NCBI GenBank assembly: GCA_963837005.1
Contig: CAWIMC010000018.1
Span: forward strand, 558,001-622,000
DNA length: 64,000 bases
Direction of reading: 5' to 3'
From: CALDTK01 sp963837005
GTDB lineage: Bacteria; Bacteroidota; Bacteroidia; Chitinophagales; Saprospiraceae
The position numbers were made by a program, and so were the translations under genes. The notes under the pieces were generated by a model. That model saw only the letters and a list, made by a program, of their open reading frames with translations. It was not told where the DNA came from and searched no databases. Shown here piece by piece: positions 10,301 through 19,767 of the stretch. How positions within the stretch are numbered: the stretch's first letter is position 1; each line of letters opens with the position of its first letter.

Positions 10301-13300
10301 AGTGCGCCTTGCTCGTTGTGGCGGGCGCGGTAGATACCGACGGCACCGTCCTCCGGCAGGACGCGCCCCCGTAGGTTGGCGAAGGTGCCCTCGACGCGGA
10401 GGCCACCGCCGGGCAGTGCCACCACGCCGACCTCGCCGCTACCCGTCGGCGGAAATTTGGTATCGGTCACGTTGAGGGTCGAGAGACTGCCATTCGCCGC
10501 GCTCGTGAGTTGGAGATCGCGGCGGATCTGGTACTGGCCGTTGTACGAAAACATCACCTCCGGCAGGCGCCCGTCGTCGAAGATCGGCATGTCGGCCGCG
10601 TCGCGGTAGCGGGTCTCGTACGTCGTGTACACGAGGGTGTCGCGACCGTAGCGCGGGTTGGCCGCCGAGAAGACGTCGACCACGGTGACGGTGTTGGGCG
10701 AGACCTCGTCCAGGCCGATCCACGAGCGCGGACCCGAGCCGGCGGCCCCGGCGTTGAGCAGCTCGAGTTCGCCTCGCTTCGCTGGATAATACGCGTGGTG
10801 GTGGCCCGAGAAGTAGGTGTGGACGTCGTTGCGCTCCAGCAAGTCCCGCAGGCGCTCGGAGTTGTTGAGGATGTTGCCGGCCGAGTTGCGCTCGTTGCTC
10901 GACGCGTACAGCGGGAGGTGCCCTACCACAAAGCGGTGGCGCGCGGCCTTCGCGACATCTGAGGAGAGCTGGGCCTCGACCCAGGCGAGTTCCCGGTCGG
11001 AGAGATTAGCGTCACTCGCGTTCCAAGTAATGAAGAAATTTTGGCGCGAGCTATCCCCGAAGAAGGACATGTAGAAGGGGTAATTGGCCGTGTCGATCGG
11101 GATCCACCCGGGGAAGTGACGCGGGTCGTTCCAGTAGCGCTCGGCGGCGGCGCTGTCCACCGGGATGGCGCCGTCGTGGTTGCCGATCGTAAATACGTAC
11201 GGGATGCCGGCAGCGCGGATTGGCGTCGCCACCGCGCGGTCGAACCCCGCCCACATCGCATCCACCTGTGCGGGCGTGAGGGCGGCGCTCTGTCCGGCGA
11301 TCATGTCGCCACCGCTTACCACCATGTCCGGCCGCCAGATGCGAGGGATGCGCTGCACGATGCTGTCCACCTCCCAGCCGTAGGTCACCGACCCGAAGGC
11401 GCTATTGAAGTCCGCGATCACCACCATGCGCGTGTCGCCGCGCGCAGGCCCGACCACCAGATCGTACGCGAGGCTCGCGCTACGCCCGTCGGCGCGGAGG
11501 ACCTCGGCCAGGAGTCTGGTCCGACCCAGGGGCAAGCCCTCGAGCGGGAGGTCGAGGTTGAACTGCGCCGCGCGGCCGCCGAGCCCGAAATCGACCACAG
11601 TCGTGGTATCGCCCGCCGGACCGACGTAGCGTAAGAAGATCTTCTGAAGCCCGACCGTGCCGCGGCGGCTGTCCGCGGCGAAGCGTAGCGCCAGGCTATC
11701 GCTCTGGCTCACGAAAGTCGGCAAGGGTGCGCCCGTCGCTGTTAGTGTCGGCCCCTCGTCGACGATCTCGACGGTGAGCCGACGGGTATAGTTGCGATCC
11801 GCGCCCCGGACGCTGATCACGTAGTCGATGTACTCGCCGACGGCTAGGTTGACGGTATCGGCGAGCCGCAGCGTGGTATCGGTGGTGAAGACCTGCGGGA
11901 AGAATCGTACCTCCGGGTCGCCCGGATTGAGGCGCCGGATCAGGAAGGTATCAGGCGCGCTACTTGCCACCAATCGCCGCAGCCGGATGTCGACGCGGAG
12001 GTCGGACTCAACGGCCGCCCGGATGGTGTCGCGGTTGTCGGGTACGAAGAAGATCTCCAGGTCCTCCAGGACATTGAGTTTTAGCGGCAGCGTGACCGTG
12101 CGTCCGAGCGTATCCTCGATCACGAAGCGCAACGCTGTCCGACCGCCCACCCCGAGCGAAGCCACCGCGACCTCGAGCGGGACCTCACCCCTGAGGTTTT
12201 GCGGAAGCGTACCCGCCTGCACTACCGAAGCACTGCCATCGGCGCCGAGGAGTTCTACGCGGTAGGCTTTCGCCAAAACCCCTGAGTTGCGGGAGGCGTA
12301 GGCCACGGTGGCGCGGATGGTGTCGCGGCGGCCGACGGCAAAACTGTCGACGCCGGCCGGGAGGGTCAGCGCGAGCGCGGCTGCCTCACCGACGCGCTCG
12401 AACTTGACGGCATCTACCGTCGCGAAAACGGCCGAGCCTGCCCCGCTAGCGTCGTTAAATACGGTAAGCGTGTCGCCGGCACTCAACTCGAATTCATCCT
12501 GGCCGCCGGCCAGCGCAAAGGGATTGAAGCGCGCGCCGTTTTTGCTCTGGTCGAAGCGCACCGTGTCGGGTGCGCCGATGCCGCCGCGTCTCAGGACGTA
12601 GGGCGTGTTGGTGGCGCGATTGCCGGCCGCGACCCACCAGGCGCCGATGCGGTAGCGCCCCGGCGCGAGGCCGCCGAAAGTATAGCGGGCGCTGCGGGTG
12701 GCGGGCGTCGCCACTGCCGTGATGCGCGCCCTGCTCGGACCGTAGAAGCCGGCATTGCTGGTCTCGCCCCAGTTGCCGAGCGGCTCCGCGTAGTTGGTGG
12801 CCATCTCGGTATCGAGCACGCGGTTCTGCTTCTTGATTACGAAAGCACTCCGCACGGGTCGTAGTCCGGTCGCGTCGCTGGGGCGGTTGGCCGTTGCACC
12901 GTTGACGACGAGCCCCGTCGAGCCACCGCCGTCGAGATTGAGCGCGCCTACGGCCCCGAGGTCGAGCATGATCTGTGCGAGTTCGGCCAGCGTCACCCCG
13001 GAGGCGACGCCGGCCCGGCGACCGTCGATGGCGACGAGGAGCAATTCACCGCCGGCCGTGTAGCCGATGGCGGAGCGGGGGGCGCGGCTGTCGTTCTCGA
13101 CGTCGATAAGCTCCTCGGCGGCGGTGACGCGGATCGTGCCCTCGTCGACGAGCACCGGCGAGCCCCCGATGGCCGTCACGACCTCCCAGAGGCGGGCGCC
13201 GTTCGGGAAGTCCTTCGAGGGTCTCGCGAGGGGCACCCGCCCGAGGGCGTTGGGGGCGGGGTCGTCGTAGAAGTAGGTCGAGTCCCCGGCCGTGGTGTAG

Positions 13301-13776
13301 ACCCACCCGAGTTCGGGGCGGCGCGCCGGGTCGATCCCGAAGGCGCCGCGTGTAGGGAAGTAGGTCGTGTCGCGGCCGTCGAAGGGCCTGGTGAGGGCGC
13401 GGATGTTGGGCGCGAGCAGCCGCCCCTCGGAGATCGCGAGGCTCACCGATTGCGTCGCCGAGAAGAAGCCCCCGTTGATGGCCACGTAGACGCTGTCGCG
13501 GAAGGTGTCGAAGTGTTGGTCGGCGAACTGTAGCGGCGTGAGGGCACTGCCCGTCGCCACGAGGCTCTCGAAGGCGATGCCGCGGTCGTCGAGTTTCGCG
13601 CGGACGTAGACGCCGCTAGTCGGCACGCCGGCGGCCACCTCGGTCGTCGTCACGAACACCGACATCCCGGCCGGGAGTCCCCGGTTGAGCTCGGGACTCG
13701 GCATCCACTGGAACTGCGCGCTAGCGCTAATCGCGAGGACGGTAGAGAGACAGAGCGCTACGAGTAGACGGAGCAT
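7400..13776 (-). CDS. Giant T9SS-secreted phosphodiester glycosidase / metallophosphoesterase fusion (C-terminus frameshifted)
   Basis: A signal peptide (MLRLLVALCLSTVLAISASAQ) decides the start at 13776. Domains in order:
- about 30-320: NAGPA/DUF2233 phosphodiester glycosidase, with RSAIGYTAGGELLLVAIDGR and LGAVGALNLDGGGSTGLVV;
- about 330-460: golvesin/xanthan-lyase-like carbohydrate-binding domain;
- several Ig-like domains;
- about 780-1080: calcineurin-like metallophosphoesterase, with VIADFN, VSGGDMI, TIGNHDG, VVGHLPLY and FSGHHHAYY;
- about 1330-1640: a propeller-like region, then an OB-like segment and Ig-like domains.
The last part, with a T9SS type A sorting domain (RFEVYPNPVAAG...GVYTLRLTDGEAGLSRVLVVE), is in another frame after a one-base shift near 7740. 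Read straight through, the protein would stop at 7675 without the sorting signal. The enzyme pair suggests removal and processing of sugar-phosphodiester decorations outside the cell. The gene is flanked by direct repeats, and TACGTTTG lies 25 bases upstream. Confidence 0.85.
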
Positions 13777-13800
13777 ACCGCGGGGGGGCTTGGTGTGCGG

Positions 13801-13808
13801 CAAACGTA
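13801..13808 (-). promoter_or_regulatory. Bacteroidota -7 promoter element (TACGTTTG)
   Basis: The minus strand reads TACGTTTG, an exact match to the Bacteroidota -7 consensus TAnnTTTG, 25 bases before the ATG of the giant T9SS gene. A clear TTG at -33 is not seen, so the call rests on the -7 box and position. Confidence 0.5.
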
Positions 13809-13901
13809 CTGGCGGCCCGGGGGAACCCTGTTCACGCTGGCGAGAAGCTTACGTTAAGGATCGTGGTCGCGGCTGGGATCGGCTGGGTCGATAGACTGCG
13901 G

Positions 13902-13993
13902 AGGCCTGTGCGGCTTACGCCAAAACGAAGTTCTCGCGGGCGGCGATGGTGGCGGGGTACGAGGCGGTGTACCGGGGAGTAATGGGGGGTTGA
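13902..13993 (+). pseudogene. Orphan 3' tail of a glycosyltransferase (direct repeat copy 2)
   Basis: Bases 13902-13964 are identical to 7221-7283 in the glycosyltransferase; similarity starts at about 13889 with one extra base. The frame encodes EACAAYAKTKFSRAAMVAGY and then a different ending, EAVYRGVMGG, with its own TGA at 13991-13993. It is therefore the tail of a second version of that gene rather than a blind copy. It lies upstream of the giant T9SS gene, in the 13804-14265 gap. The rest of that gap holds only a hairpin (GGCTTGC 14180-14186 / GCAAGCC 14199-14205) and a perfect copy of the dispersed motif at 14251-14266. Confidence 0.85.
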
Positions 13994-14265
13994 GATTTTT
14001 GAATCGTGGTGAGTGCGCAAGTCCTAAAAACGAGTGGACAGGGCTTGACTGGATTCGTATACAGGTTGACACGTAGATCGGTCGTCCGTGTTTGGATCGT
14101 GACTTCCGGCAGCGGCCTCGGCCGACAAGGAGGTCGTTGAACCGTTCTTGGTTGATCCTTTCGGAACTATTAGGCTTATGGCTTGCGGGCAGGACGGGGC
14201 AAGCCTTCACGTGCGCGTAGGCAATCGTCCGGCCGCACCCCAAAAGCACTGGTTTTGGCGAAAGC

Positions 14266-14831
14266 CTACTGCGTGAAGACGGCCCGCAGGTCACTCTTGA
14301 GCCGACCGAGAGCATCAGCGAAGGCTCCGCGATGGTCGTGTCGACGGTGGTCCGGATCTCGAAGCGCTCCCCGGCCGAGAAGGCGGTGATGATGTAGTCG
14401 GCCGCCGAGACCTGGACGCTGGTGTTCGCGGTGATGTCCGGTCCGAAGCTTGCGCCCGAGAGGCGGAGTTGGTTGCCGCCCGTCACGGCCCACTGGCCGC
14501 TGCTGCCGGTGATGTCGAGGGTTTGGGTCTGCGAACTCGAAGCGCCGGCCGTGACGGCGTCGGTCTTGATGGTGTAACTCCCGCGCGAGTCGTAGGTCCC
14601 GTCGGCCTTGAAGATTATTTCGGCGGCGGAGGTCTGAAGTTCGGCCTTGGCCTCGGCCTCGATACGCTGTCCGGAGAATTGCGTCGAGGTAGTCGTGGTG
14701 GCGTCGTACTCGTCGAGGAGCCAGGTGCCGACGAGGTCTTCGTTGGTGACGTTGACATCCGCAGCGTCGTCGTCCTTGCAGGCGGTGGTGAGTAAGGAGG
14801 CCGCGAGGGCAAAAGAGAGGAAGCGGAGCAT
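14266..14831 (-). CDS. Lipocalin-like lipoprotein, frameshifted near its C-terminus
   Basis: Begins MLRFLSFALAASLLTTACKDDD: a lipoprotein signal with lipobox LTTAC. Then NEDLVGTWLLDEYDATTTT and repeated beta-strand segments (IIFKADGTYDSRGSYTI, QWAVTGGNQLRLSG), the usual layout of Bacteroidota lipocalin-like domain proteins. The natural-looking ending (LGRLKSDLRAVFTQ) is in a second frame, so there is a one-base shift near 14310; without it the frame runs on through intergenic DNA to 13854. The stop codon overlaps the dispersed motif at 14251-14266. TATACTTG (14853-14860, minus strand) resembles a -7 box. No substrate can be inferred for this family. Confidence 0.75.
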
Positions 14832-14905
14832 GAGGCGTGTCTTTTGAAGCGGCAAGTATAGGGTGTTGCACCGCATCTGGCTCGGTAGAGTTTGGAGCGC
14901 TCGTT

Positions 14906-16369
14906 TTACTCCATCTCCCCCAACAAGGCCTCCAACTCCGTCCACGCAAACCCACTCGCGTAGTCGCTCACCGCGTAGGGGATCAACAGTCGCTCCCCCA
15001 GCACCAAGCTCCCACACGAATACACCACGTTCGGCACGTAGCCCTCGCGCTCGTCCTCTTCCGGACTCAACAGTGGATATGGCAGGCGCTTCAATACCGT
15101 CATCGGGTCGTCCAGGTCTAAGAGCACCGCCCCCAATCGATACGTGCGCATCGGACCGACGCCGTGCGTGATCAACAACCACCCCTCCGGCGTCTCGATC
15201 GGACTCCCGCAGTTGCCCATCTGCACGAACTCCCACGGGAACTTCGGCCCCAACAACAACTGCGGATCTTCCCACACCGTGAGACTGTCCGAAGTCATGA
15301 TGTAGTTGTTTACCCCGTCAATGCGCGCCAACATTACATACTTACCGTCAACCTTTCGGGGAAAAAGCGCCAAGTTTTTATTCGACGCCCCATCGCCGTA
15401 CATCGGACGAATTTTAAACGTATAAAAGTCCTTCGTCTCGATCAACTTCGGTAAGATCGTAAAGCCGTCGTAGGCGGTATACGTACCGTAATAAGTAACC
15501 TCGCCTCGTTCATCCACAAAACGCACGAAGCGCGCATCCTCGATCCCGCGGCTCTCCCACTCGCTAATCGGCAGGATGACCCGCTCCGAAATGTCCGTGT
15601 CCTTCGAGAACGTCACCTCGTGGTGCGAGTCCGCCAGCCAGAGCACCTCGCGGAACTCCGTCTGGTCGATCGTCATCCCGTCCTTGCCGTGCAGGCCCTG
15701 CGCCAGCTTGATCTTCAGGTCGTCGTACGTGAAGGTCTCCGGTAGAGCTCGCCACGATCTCGATAGCCGCCGTGGTTCTCGTCGGCCATGTTCGACGAGC
15801 TTTCGCAAAAACTCCTCGCGACCGTACTCGTGGTCGCGGACGTAGCGCGCCTCCTCGATCCGGTCGGCCGCCGGGTCGATCTCGATGACGCCGGTCTTGC
15901 TGTCGACCACCAAGTAGCGAAACTCCAGCGAGCTCAGGTGACCCTCACCGGTCGCCCGCAGGCTCATCACCAAGCGCACCTCGTCCGGCAGCAGCCCCGT
16001 CTGATCCGGCGCGACCACGCAGCTCGGGTTGAACAGCGCCGCCGCCTCGATGGAGAACTCCTTCGTAAAATAGGCCCCCATGAGCATGCGACGGTCCTCC
16101 GAGATCTCCTCGACGTCCTTGCCGTGCTCCAGCAGCGTCGACTCCACGAAGGCATAATGTCTCCGGAAGATGTTCGACACGTCGCGGTGGCGTCGCGCAA
16201 AACTCCGCAGCGTCTGCTGCAGCTGCCCCCAGACTTCCTCCTCCGACATCCCGAGGATGTGATCGGCCAGTGTCAAGGCCCGCGGCGTAGAGTTGTAAAA
16301 AAAGCGAGCCACCACCCGCTTGATATTCGGGGGGACAGTAAGCGGAGAACGAGTGACGGGAAGGACCAT
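14906..16369 (-). CDS. GH130-family mannoside phosphorylase / beta-1,2-mannosidase
   Basis: A 487-residue cytoplasmic-looking protein without a signal peptide. After a helical N-terminal region (1-200), a five-bladed propeller domain follows. It carries SRGIEDARFVRFVDERG (about 285-305; the Asp of G-x-E-D-x-R is the conserved GH130 proton donor), KNLALFPRKVDGKYVMLAR, GNCGSPIETPEGWLLITHGVG and Y-V-P-N-V-V-Y-S-C-G. GH130 enzymes cleave beta-mannosides by phosphorolysis or hydrolysis; the long N-terminal region fits the subgroups including beta-1,2-mannosidases. The glycosyltransferase pair at 3.9-7.3 kb is a plausible functional partner, now separated by the giant T9SS gene and the lipoprotein. 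Whether it is a phosphorylase or a hydrolase is not decidable by eye. Confidence 0.88.
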   Translation of the reverse strand: MVLPVTRSPLTVPPNIKRVVARFFYNSTPRALTLADHILGMSEEEVWGQLQQTLRSFARRHRDVSNIFRRHYAFVESTLLEHGKDVEEISEDRRMLMGAYFTKEFSIEAAALFNPSCVVAPDQTGLLPDEVRLVMSLRATGEGHLSSLEFRYLVVDSKTGVIEIDPAADRIEEARYVRDHEYGREEFLRKLVEHGRREPRRLSRSWRALPETFTYDDLKIKLAQGLHGKDGMTIDQTEFREVLWLADSHHEVTFSKDTDISERVILPISEWESRGIEDARFVRFVDERGEVTYYGTYTAYDGFTILPKLIETKDFYTFKIRPMYGDGASNKNLALFPRKVDGKYVMLARIDGVNNYIMTSDSLTVWEDPQLLLGPKFPWEFVQMGNCGSPIETPEGWLLITHGVGPMRTYRLGAVLLDLDDPMTVLKRLPYPLLSPEEDEREGYVPNVVYSCGSLVLGERLLIPYAVSDYASGFAWTELEALLGEME

Positions 16370-16450
16370 GGTAAAAGCAAAGTTGGCTAACTAGCCGCAA
16401 CGTAGTGTTTTGCGCTCGGTTTCGGACAGGGAGTTCCCAGTTCCCATTTC

Positions 16451-16573
16451 TCAGTCCCAAATTGCGCTGCCGCGGGGGCGTTCGACCAGCGTAAAGCGTT
16501 TGGACAGCCGACACCCCGCCTCGTCGATCAGGAGCTCGTAGCGGTGCGCGTCGTGCAGTTTATCGGGACCAGA
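16451..16573 (-). pseudogene. Orphan C-terminal protein fragment
   Basis: In the 220-base gap between the GH130 and GIN-domain genes, the minus strand has an open stretch with no start codon. It reads GPDKLHDAHRYELLIDEAGC, then RLSKRFTLVERPRGSAIWD and stop. Composition and sequence look protein-like and end naturally, so this is probably the remnant 3' end of a deleted gene. I do not recognise the family. Confidence 0.4.
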
Positions 16574-16589
16574 TTACAAAGGCACACGT

Positions 16590-17303
16590 TTACAGCCGCC
16601 GCAGTCGCCCCTCCCCCGACAGCGGTTTGCTTACGACCTCCACAGGTCTACCGTACAGGTCGATGTTGCCCTTGCCTTCGATCGTAAAATTGAGCGTGTC
16701 CGTCACCCGAAGCACCACATCCGCCCGCGAACCATTGATGACGTCCGACTTGCGCGCCGTGAGACCCTCCGCCGCGATACTCGTGAGGCCAAAGTTGTAG
16801 AGGTTGAGCCGATCTGTCGAGCCACGCAGCGTGAGCCGACCCGCGGCAGAGCTATTGTTCCAGTAGTAGAACAGCCCGCCAGCCAGCACCAAGTCGGCCT
16901 CGCAGGACTTGCCCGCAAACACGACCCCGAAGTCGCGTGAGCTGATCGGCGTTGTTGCCACCAGGCTCGCCCCGTCTTGGAGCAAAACCTGCTCTAGAGG
17001 CGGCGCGTAGAGGGTGAGCGCTAGTGCGGAGCGTTTTGGCGAAAGCCACCTCCACCCCTCCGTGTACACGAGTCGCAGCACGCCTTGCTCCACCTCGTAC
17101 GTCACCGCCGCCACGCTCTCTTCCGGCCCGGCAATGTCCAGCGCGAAACGCTCGGAGGCGACGAGTTCGACGGCGAAGTCGCTCTCGACCACGACCCGCG
17201 CAAAGGTCTCCAAGGTAATCGTCTCCGTAACCGTGACGTCTTCGTTTGTGCAGCTCGCCAGCATTAGACCGCACCAGCACGCGACAGCCATCCTTCGACT
17301 CAT
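16590..17303 (-). CDS. GIN-domain (DUF2807) lipoprotein
   Basis: A 237-residue protein with lipoprotein signal (MLASC lipobox at about residue 18) and then a right-handed parallel beta-helix built from short repeats (FARVVVESDFAVELV, YNFGLTSIAAEGLTARKSDV, FTIEGKGNIDLYGRPV). This is the head domain (GIN) found in many Bacteroidota surface or periplasmic lipoproteins described as putative adhesin heads. Its function is not established. Its ATG overlaps the stop of the upstream PagL-like gene by four bases (ATGA at 17300-17303), so the two are translationally coupled. A copy of the dispersed motif lies at 17032-17047. Confidence 0.85.
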   Translation of the reverse strand: MSRRMAVACWCGLMLASCTNEDVTVTETITLETFARVVVESDFAVELVASERFALDIAGPEESVAAVTYEVEQGVLRLVYTEGWRWLSPKRSALALTLYAPPLEQVLLQDGASLVATTPISSRDFGVVFAGKSCEADLVLAGGLFYYWNNSSAAGRLTLRGSTDRLNLYNFGLTSIAAEGLTARKSDVINGSRADVVLRVTDTLNFTIEGKGNIDLYGRPVEVVSKPLSGEGRLRRL

Positions 17304-18418
17304 AGGCGGAGTTTGTACCCGATACCGAGTTCGGCGTAATTGAGGACGTGTAGTTTCGAGCGCATCACGAGTCGGAACAGATACTGATCGGCGACGGCGT
17401 ACTCGAAGATGGCTCGGTTGTAGAGCACCGAACGCATGATCCGCTCCTCGCCCGTGAGCAGGACCCCCGACTGTACCATAAGCCGCGACCGGCGGTAGAC
17501 GAGCGCCTGCGAGACGTTGACCCCGGCGCCAAAACTGTCTCCGTCGCGGAAGGTCTCCCGGCGGGCGGCCAGCGTAGGCCGCGTGGCGCTGTTGTGCGTC
17601 AGGTCTACCCCAGCCCCAACGGCGAAGCCCCAGTTGACGCGGCGCACGTACTCCACGCCGAGTGCCGAGGCGAGGTAATACTCGGACTGAGCACTGCTGG
17701 GCGATTTGCGTCCGAGGTAGGCCACGAGCGCAAGGCTGTTCTTGCCCGGTAGTTCGGGCAGGGCGGCGCGCACGGTGCGCGAGGCCGGTGGCACGAGTTG
17801 GTACTGCACACCCGCAAAGGCGGTCACGTAGTTGAGGCCGCGATTGGGCTCCGAGGTGTTGGCGTTAGAGAGGTGATCAAACGACAGCCCCGCCTGCGTG
17901 CTGAGGGTTTCGCTGAGGGTGAGCTTAGCGCCAAAACGTAGGTTGACGTGCACGTTGAGGTGTGAGGCGATGGCTACGTTTTGGTAGTTGTCGTACGCGT
18001 CGAACTTGCGGGTCGCGTAGGTGCCGCCGATCCCGAGCCGGGTGTACGGGCGCAGGCGACCCTCGCTGCGCCAGTAGTATCGAACAAAACTCGTGAGCGC
18101 GAGTTCGCGGCCGAGGTGTTCGTCGTTGCCGAGCGTCGAGTAAAACAGCGAGACTCCGTACTCCGGGTAGTGGTACAGCTGATCCCAGAAGGAGGCCCCG
18201 GTGGTTTGGCGCGTCACCGTCACCTCCCCCGAGCGCACGTAATCGTCGATCAGCGGGTGGAGGAAGGGGTACTGGGGCAGCAGGTAGCCGGCGTGGAGAT
18301 TCGTCCCGATGGCGAGGCCGCGCGGTGCAGTCGACTGGGCGCTTCCCGGTTGGCCTACCGCGACCGCCAGCGCGACGAATAGATAACAGCAGTGAAAACG
18401 GAGCGATATCGGTGACAC
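17300..18418 (-). CDS. PagL-like acyloxyacyl hydrolase (lipid A 3-O-deacylase family)
   Basis: A 372-residue protein with a signal peptide (ends near residue 27, GSAQ) and alternating beta strands of an outer-membrane barrel, ending in an aromatic/Leu strand (GIGYKLRL). The segment AGLSFDHLSNANTSEPNRGLN carries the H-x-S-N-A motif of PagL, in which His and Ser are catalytic. The R/EPNRGLN following it is also typical. PagL removes the 3-O-linked acyl chain of lipid A in the outer membrane. It is longer than the classic enzyme (about 170 residues); Bacteroidota homologues are commonly 350-400. It forms an operon with the GIN lipoprotein. The substrate in this phylum is inferred. Confidence 0.8.
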   Translation of the reverse strand: MSPISLRFHCCYLFVALAVAVGQPGSAQSTAPRGLAIGTNLHAGYLLPQYPFLHPLIDDYVRSGEVTVTRQTTGASFWDQLYHYPEYGVSLFYSTLGNDEHLGRELALTSFVRYYWRSEGRLRPYTRLGIGGTYATRKFDAYDNYQNVAIASHLNVHVNLRFGAKLTLSETLSTQAGLSFDHLSNANTSEPNRGLNYVTAFAGVQYQLVPPASRTVRAALPELPGKNSLALVAYLGRKSPSSAQSEYYLASALGVEYVRRVNWGFAVGAGVDLTHNSATRPTLAARRETFRDGDSFGAGVNVSQALVYRRSRLMVQSGVLLTGEERIMRSVLYNRAIFEYAVADQYLFRLVMRSKLHVLNYAELGIGYKLRL

Positions 18419-18454
18419 GGTGCCGCCAAGGTCGCGACTATCTACGTAAATGGG

Positions 18455-19690
18455 TTACGGTGCCTTGACCAGGGTCCCGTAGGGCACGTCGGCGACACTC
18501 ACCTGGTAGGCACCGGCAGGCAAAAGGCTCACGTCGATGGCCGCCGTATCGCTCGCCACGCGCTTGGCGAGGACGATCCGACCTGCGCTGTTACGGAGCA
18601 TCACGATCGCCGGAAGCAGTGCGGAGTGCAGACGCAAGACCTCCTGCACCGGGTTGGGGTAGAACGCAGGTCCGTCGAGTTCGACCGCGACGGCGGGTTC
18701 GCGCGTGGACACGATAGGGTTGGAGGCCAGCAGGCCTCCCATCTCGAAGACACTCAGCCGCTGCGGCACGGTGATGATCGATCGTGAGAAGCGCTCGTTG
18801 CTCACGTAGTAGCGGCGTCCGTCGCGCGAGGCGATCCCCTCCACCTGATGGAAGGGCAAGCCGAGGCCAACCCGGCGTCCGTGCCCCCCGAAAACATCGG
18901 TGCCCTCGAAGTCGTACAGCAGGTACGCGAAGGGCTGGAGCGTCGAGGTATACCCGAGCAGCACCAGCGTCCCGTCTTGGGGGCGGTAGCTGGCATCTGT
19001 CACGAGACCATTGACGGGGAGGCGCCCGCGCGACTGCGCCAGGTGGCGCCCCGGACGATTCGCGAAGGTGTAGAGCTGGGTTTGCTGCCCGGTCCACTCT
19101 TTGGTGAGCAGGTAGACGCTGTCTGTCGTCACAAAAAAGGCCTCACAGTCGAAGTCGGTGGTGTTGCCCGGCTGCGGCGTAAAGTCGGTCTGGTCGGCGT
19201 ACGCGAAGTGAAGCGTGTCGGCCGCGGTCCGCCCGGCGAGCAGGTCGTCGAGCGCGAGACGAAGGATGCGCAGATCGCGACGGTTGCCACTGCCGTTGTT
19301 GCCGAAGTCCCCGATGTACACCTGCCCCTCCACGATCGCGAGCCCCTCCCAGTCGAACGGTGCAGGCATCGCGAGCGAGAGCCGTTGGATTACCTGGGCA
19401 CGCGTGGTGTCGATGAGGTATAGTCCTTCGTCGTCGCTGTCGTTGTGGGAGTAGAGTTGGTCGCCAACGAAGGCCAGGCCGGAAGTCTCGACGAGGGCGG
19501 TGTCGAGGAGGACCTGCGTCACGGGCGCGAGCACAGTGTCGCGGTAGGTACACGAGCCGTCGTCGCTGGTCGCGCTAGCGTCGTAGTTCTGTGCTCGGCT
19601 GTCGGTGCACCCAACCGTTTGTGCGGCGGCGCTCAAGGGTAGGCAGAGGCCGGCTGTCGCCAAAACGAGTAGGCGCATCGGTAGGGTCAT
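18455..19690 (-). CDS. T9SS-secreted propeller-like protein
   Basis: Start MTLPMRLLVLATAGLCLPLS (ATG at 19688-19690) gives a clean signal peptide. An in-frame opening exists upstream to 20164 but overlaps the next gene's coding region and looks like noise. After the signal, GCTDSRAQNYDASATSDDGSC is the Cys-rich 'GCTD..A.NYD..A..DDGSC' segment common in Bacteroidota secreted proteins. Then a six-bladed-like propeller follows (SGLAFVGDQLYSHNDSDDEG, DWEGLAIVEGQVYIGDFGNN, FDCEAFFVTTDSVYLLTK). The C-terminus FYPNPVQEVLRLHS...LLPAGAYQVSVADVPYGTLVKAP is a T9SS type A sorting domain. It presumably sits on the surface or is released; the ligand is unknown. Confidence 0.8.
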   Translation of the reverse strand: MTLPMRLLVLATAGLCLPLSAAAQTVGCTDSRAQNYDASATSDDGSCTYRDTVLAPVTQVLLDTALVETSGLAFVGDQLYSHNDSDDEGLYLIDTTRAQVIQRLSLAMPAPFDWEGLAIVEGQVYIGDFGNNGSGNRRDLRILRLALDDLLAGRTAADTLHFAYADQTDFTPQPGNTTDFDCEAFFVTTDSVYLLTKEWTGQQTQLYTFANRPGRHLAQSRGRLPVNGLVTDASYRPQDGTLVLLGYTSTLQPFAYLLYDFEGTDVFGGHGRRVGLGLPFHQVEGIASRDGRRYYVSNERFSRSIITVPQRLSVFEMGGLLASNPIVSTREPAVAVELDGPAFYPNPVQEVLRLHSALLPAIVMLRNSAGRIVLAKRVASDTAAIDVSLLPAGAYQVSVADVPYGTLVKAP

Positions 19691-19767
19691 ACGGGGGCTT
19701 TGCTGGCGCGGGTCTTTGATTTTGCCAAAACTACGCAGGCCGGGGCGGTGACACTCGTTTACTCGCC

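Noticed and set aside
14832..15275. Upstream extension of the lipocalin-like lipoprotein frame
   Set aside because: It runs antisense-phase through the GH130 gene's 3' end and the lipoprotein signal peptide clearly starts at 14831.
16189..16206. CGTCGCGCAAAACTC and similar half-matches to the dispersed motif (also near 11037, 17932, 19714, 26196, 61121, 61695, 63413)
   Set aside because: Only one half of the motif or an altered spacing is present, so they were not counted as copies.
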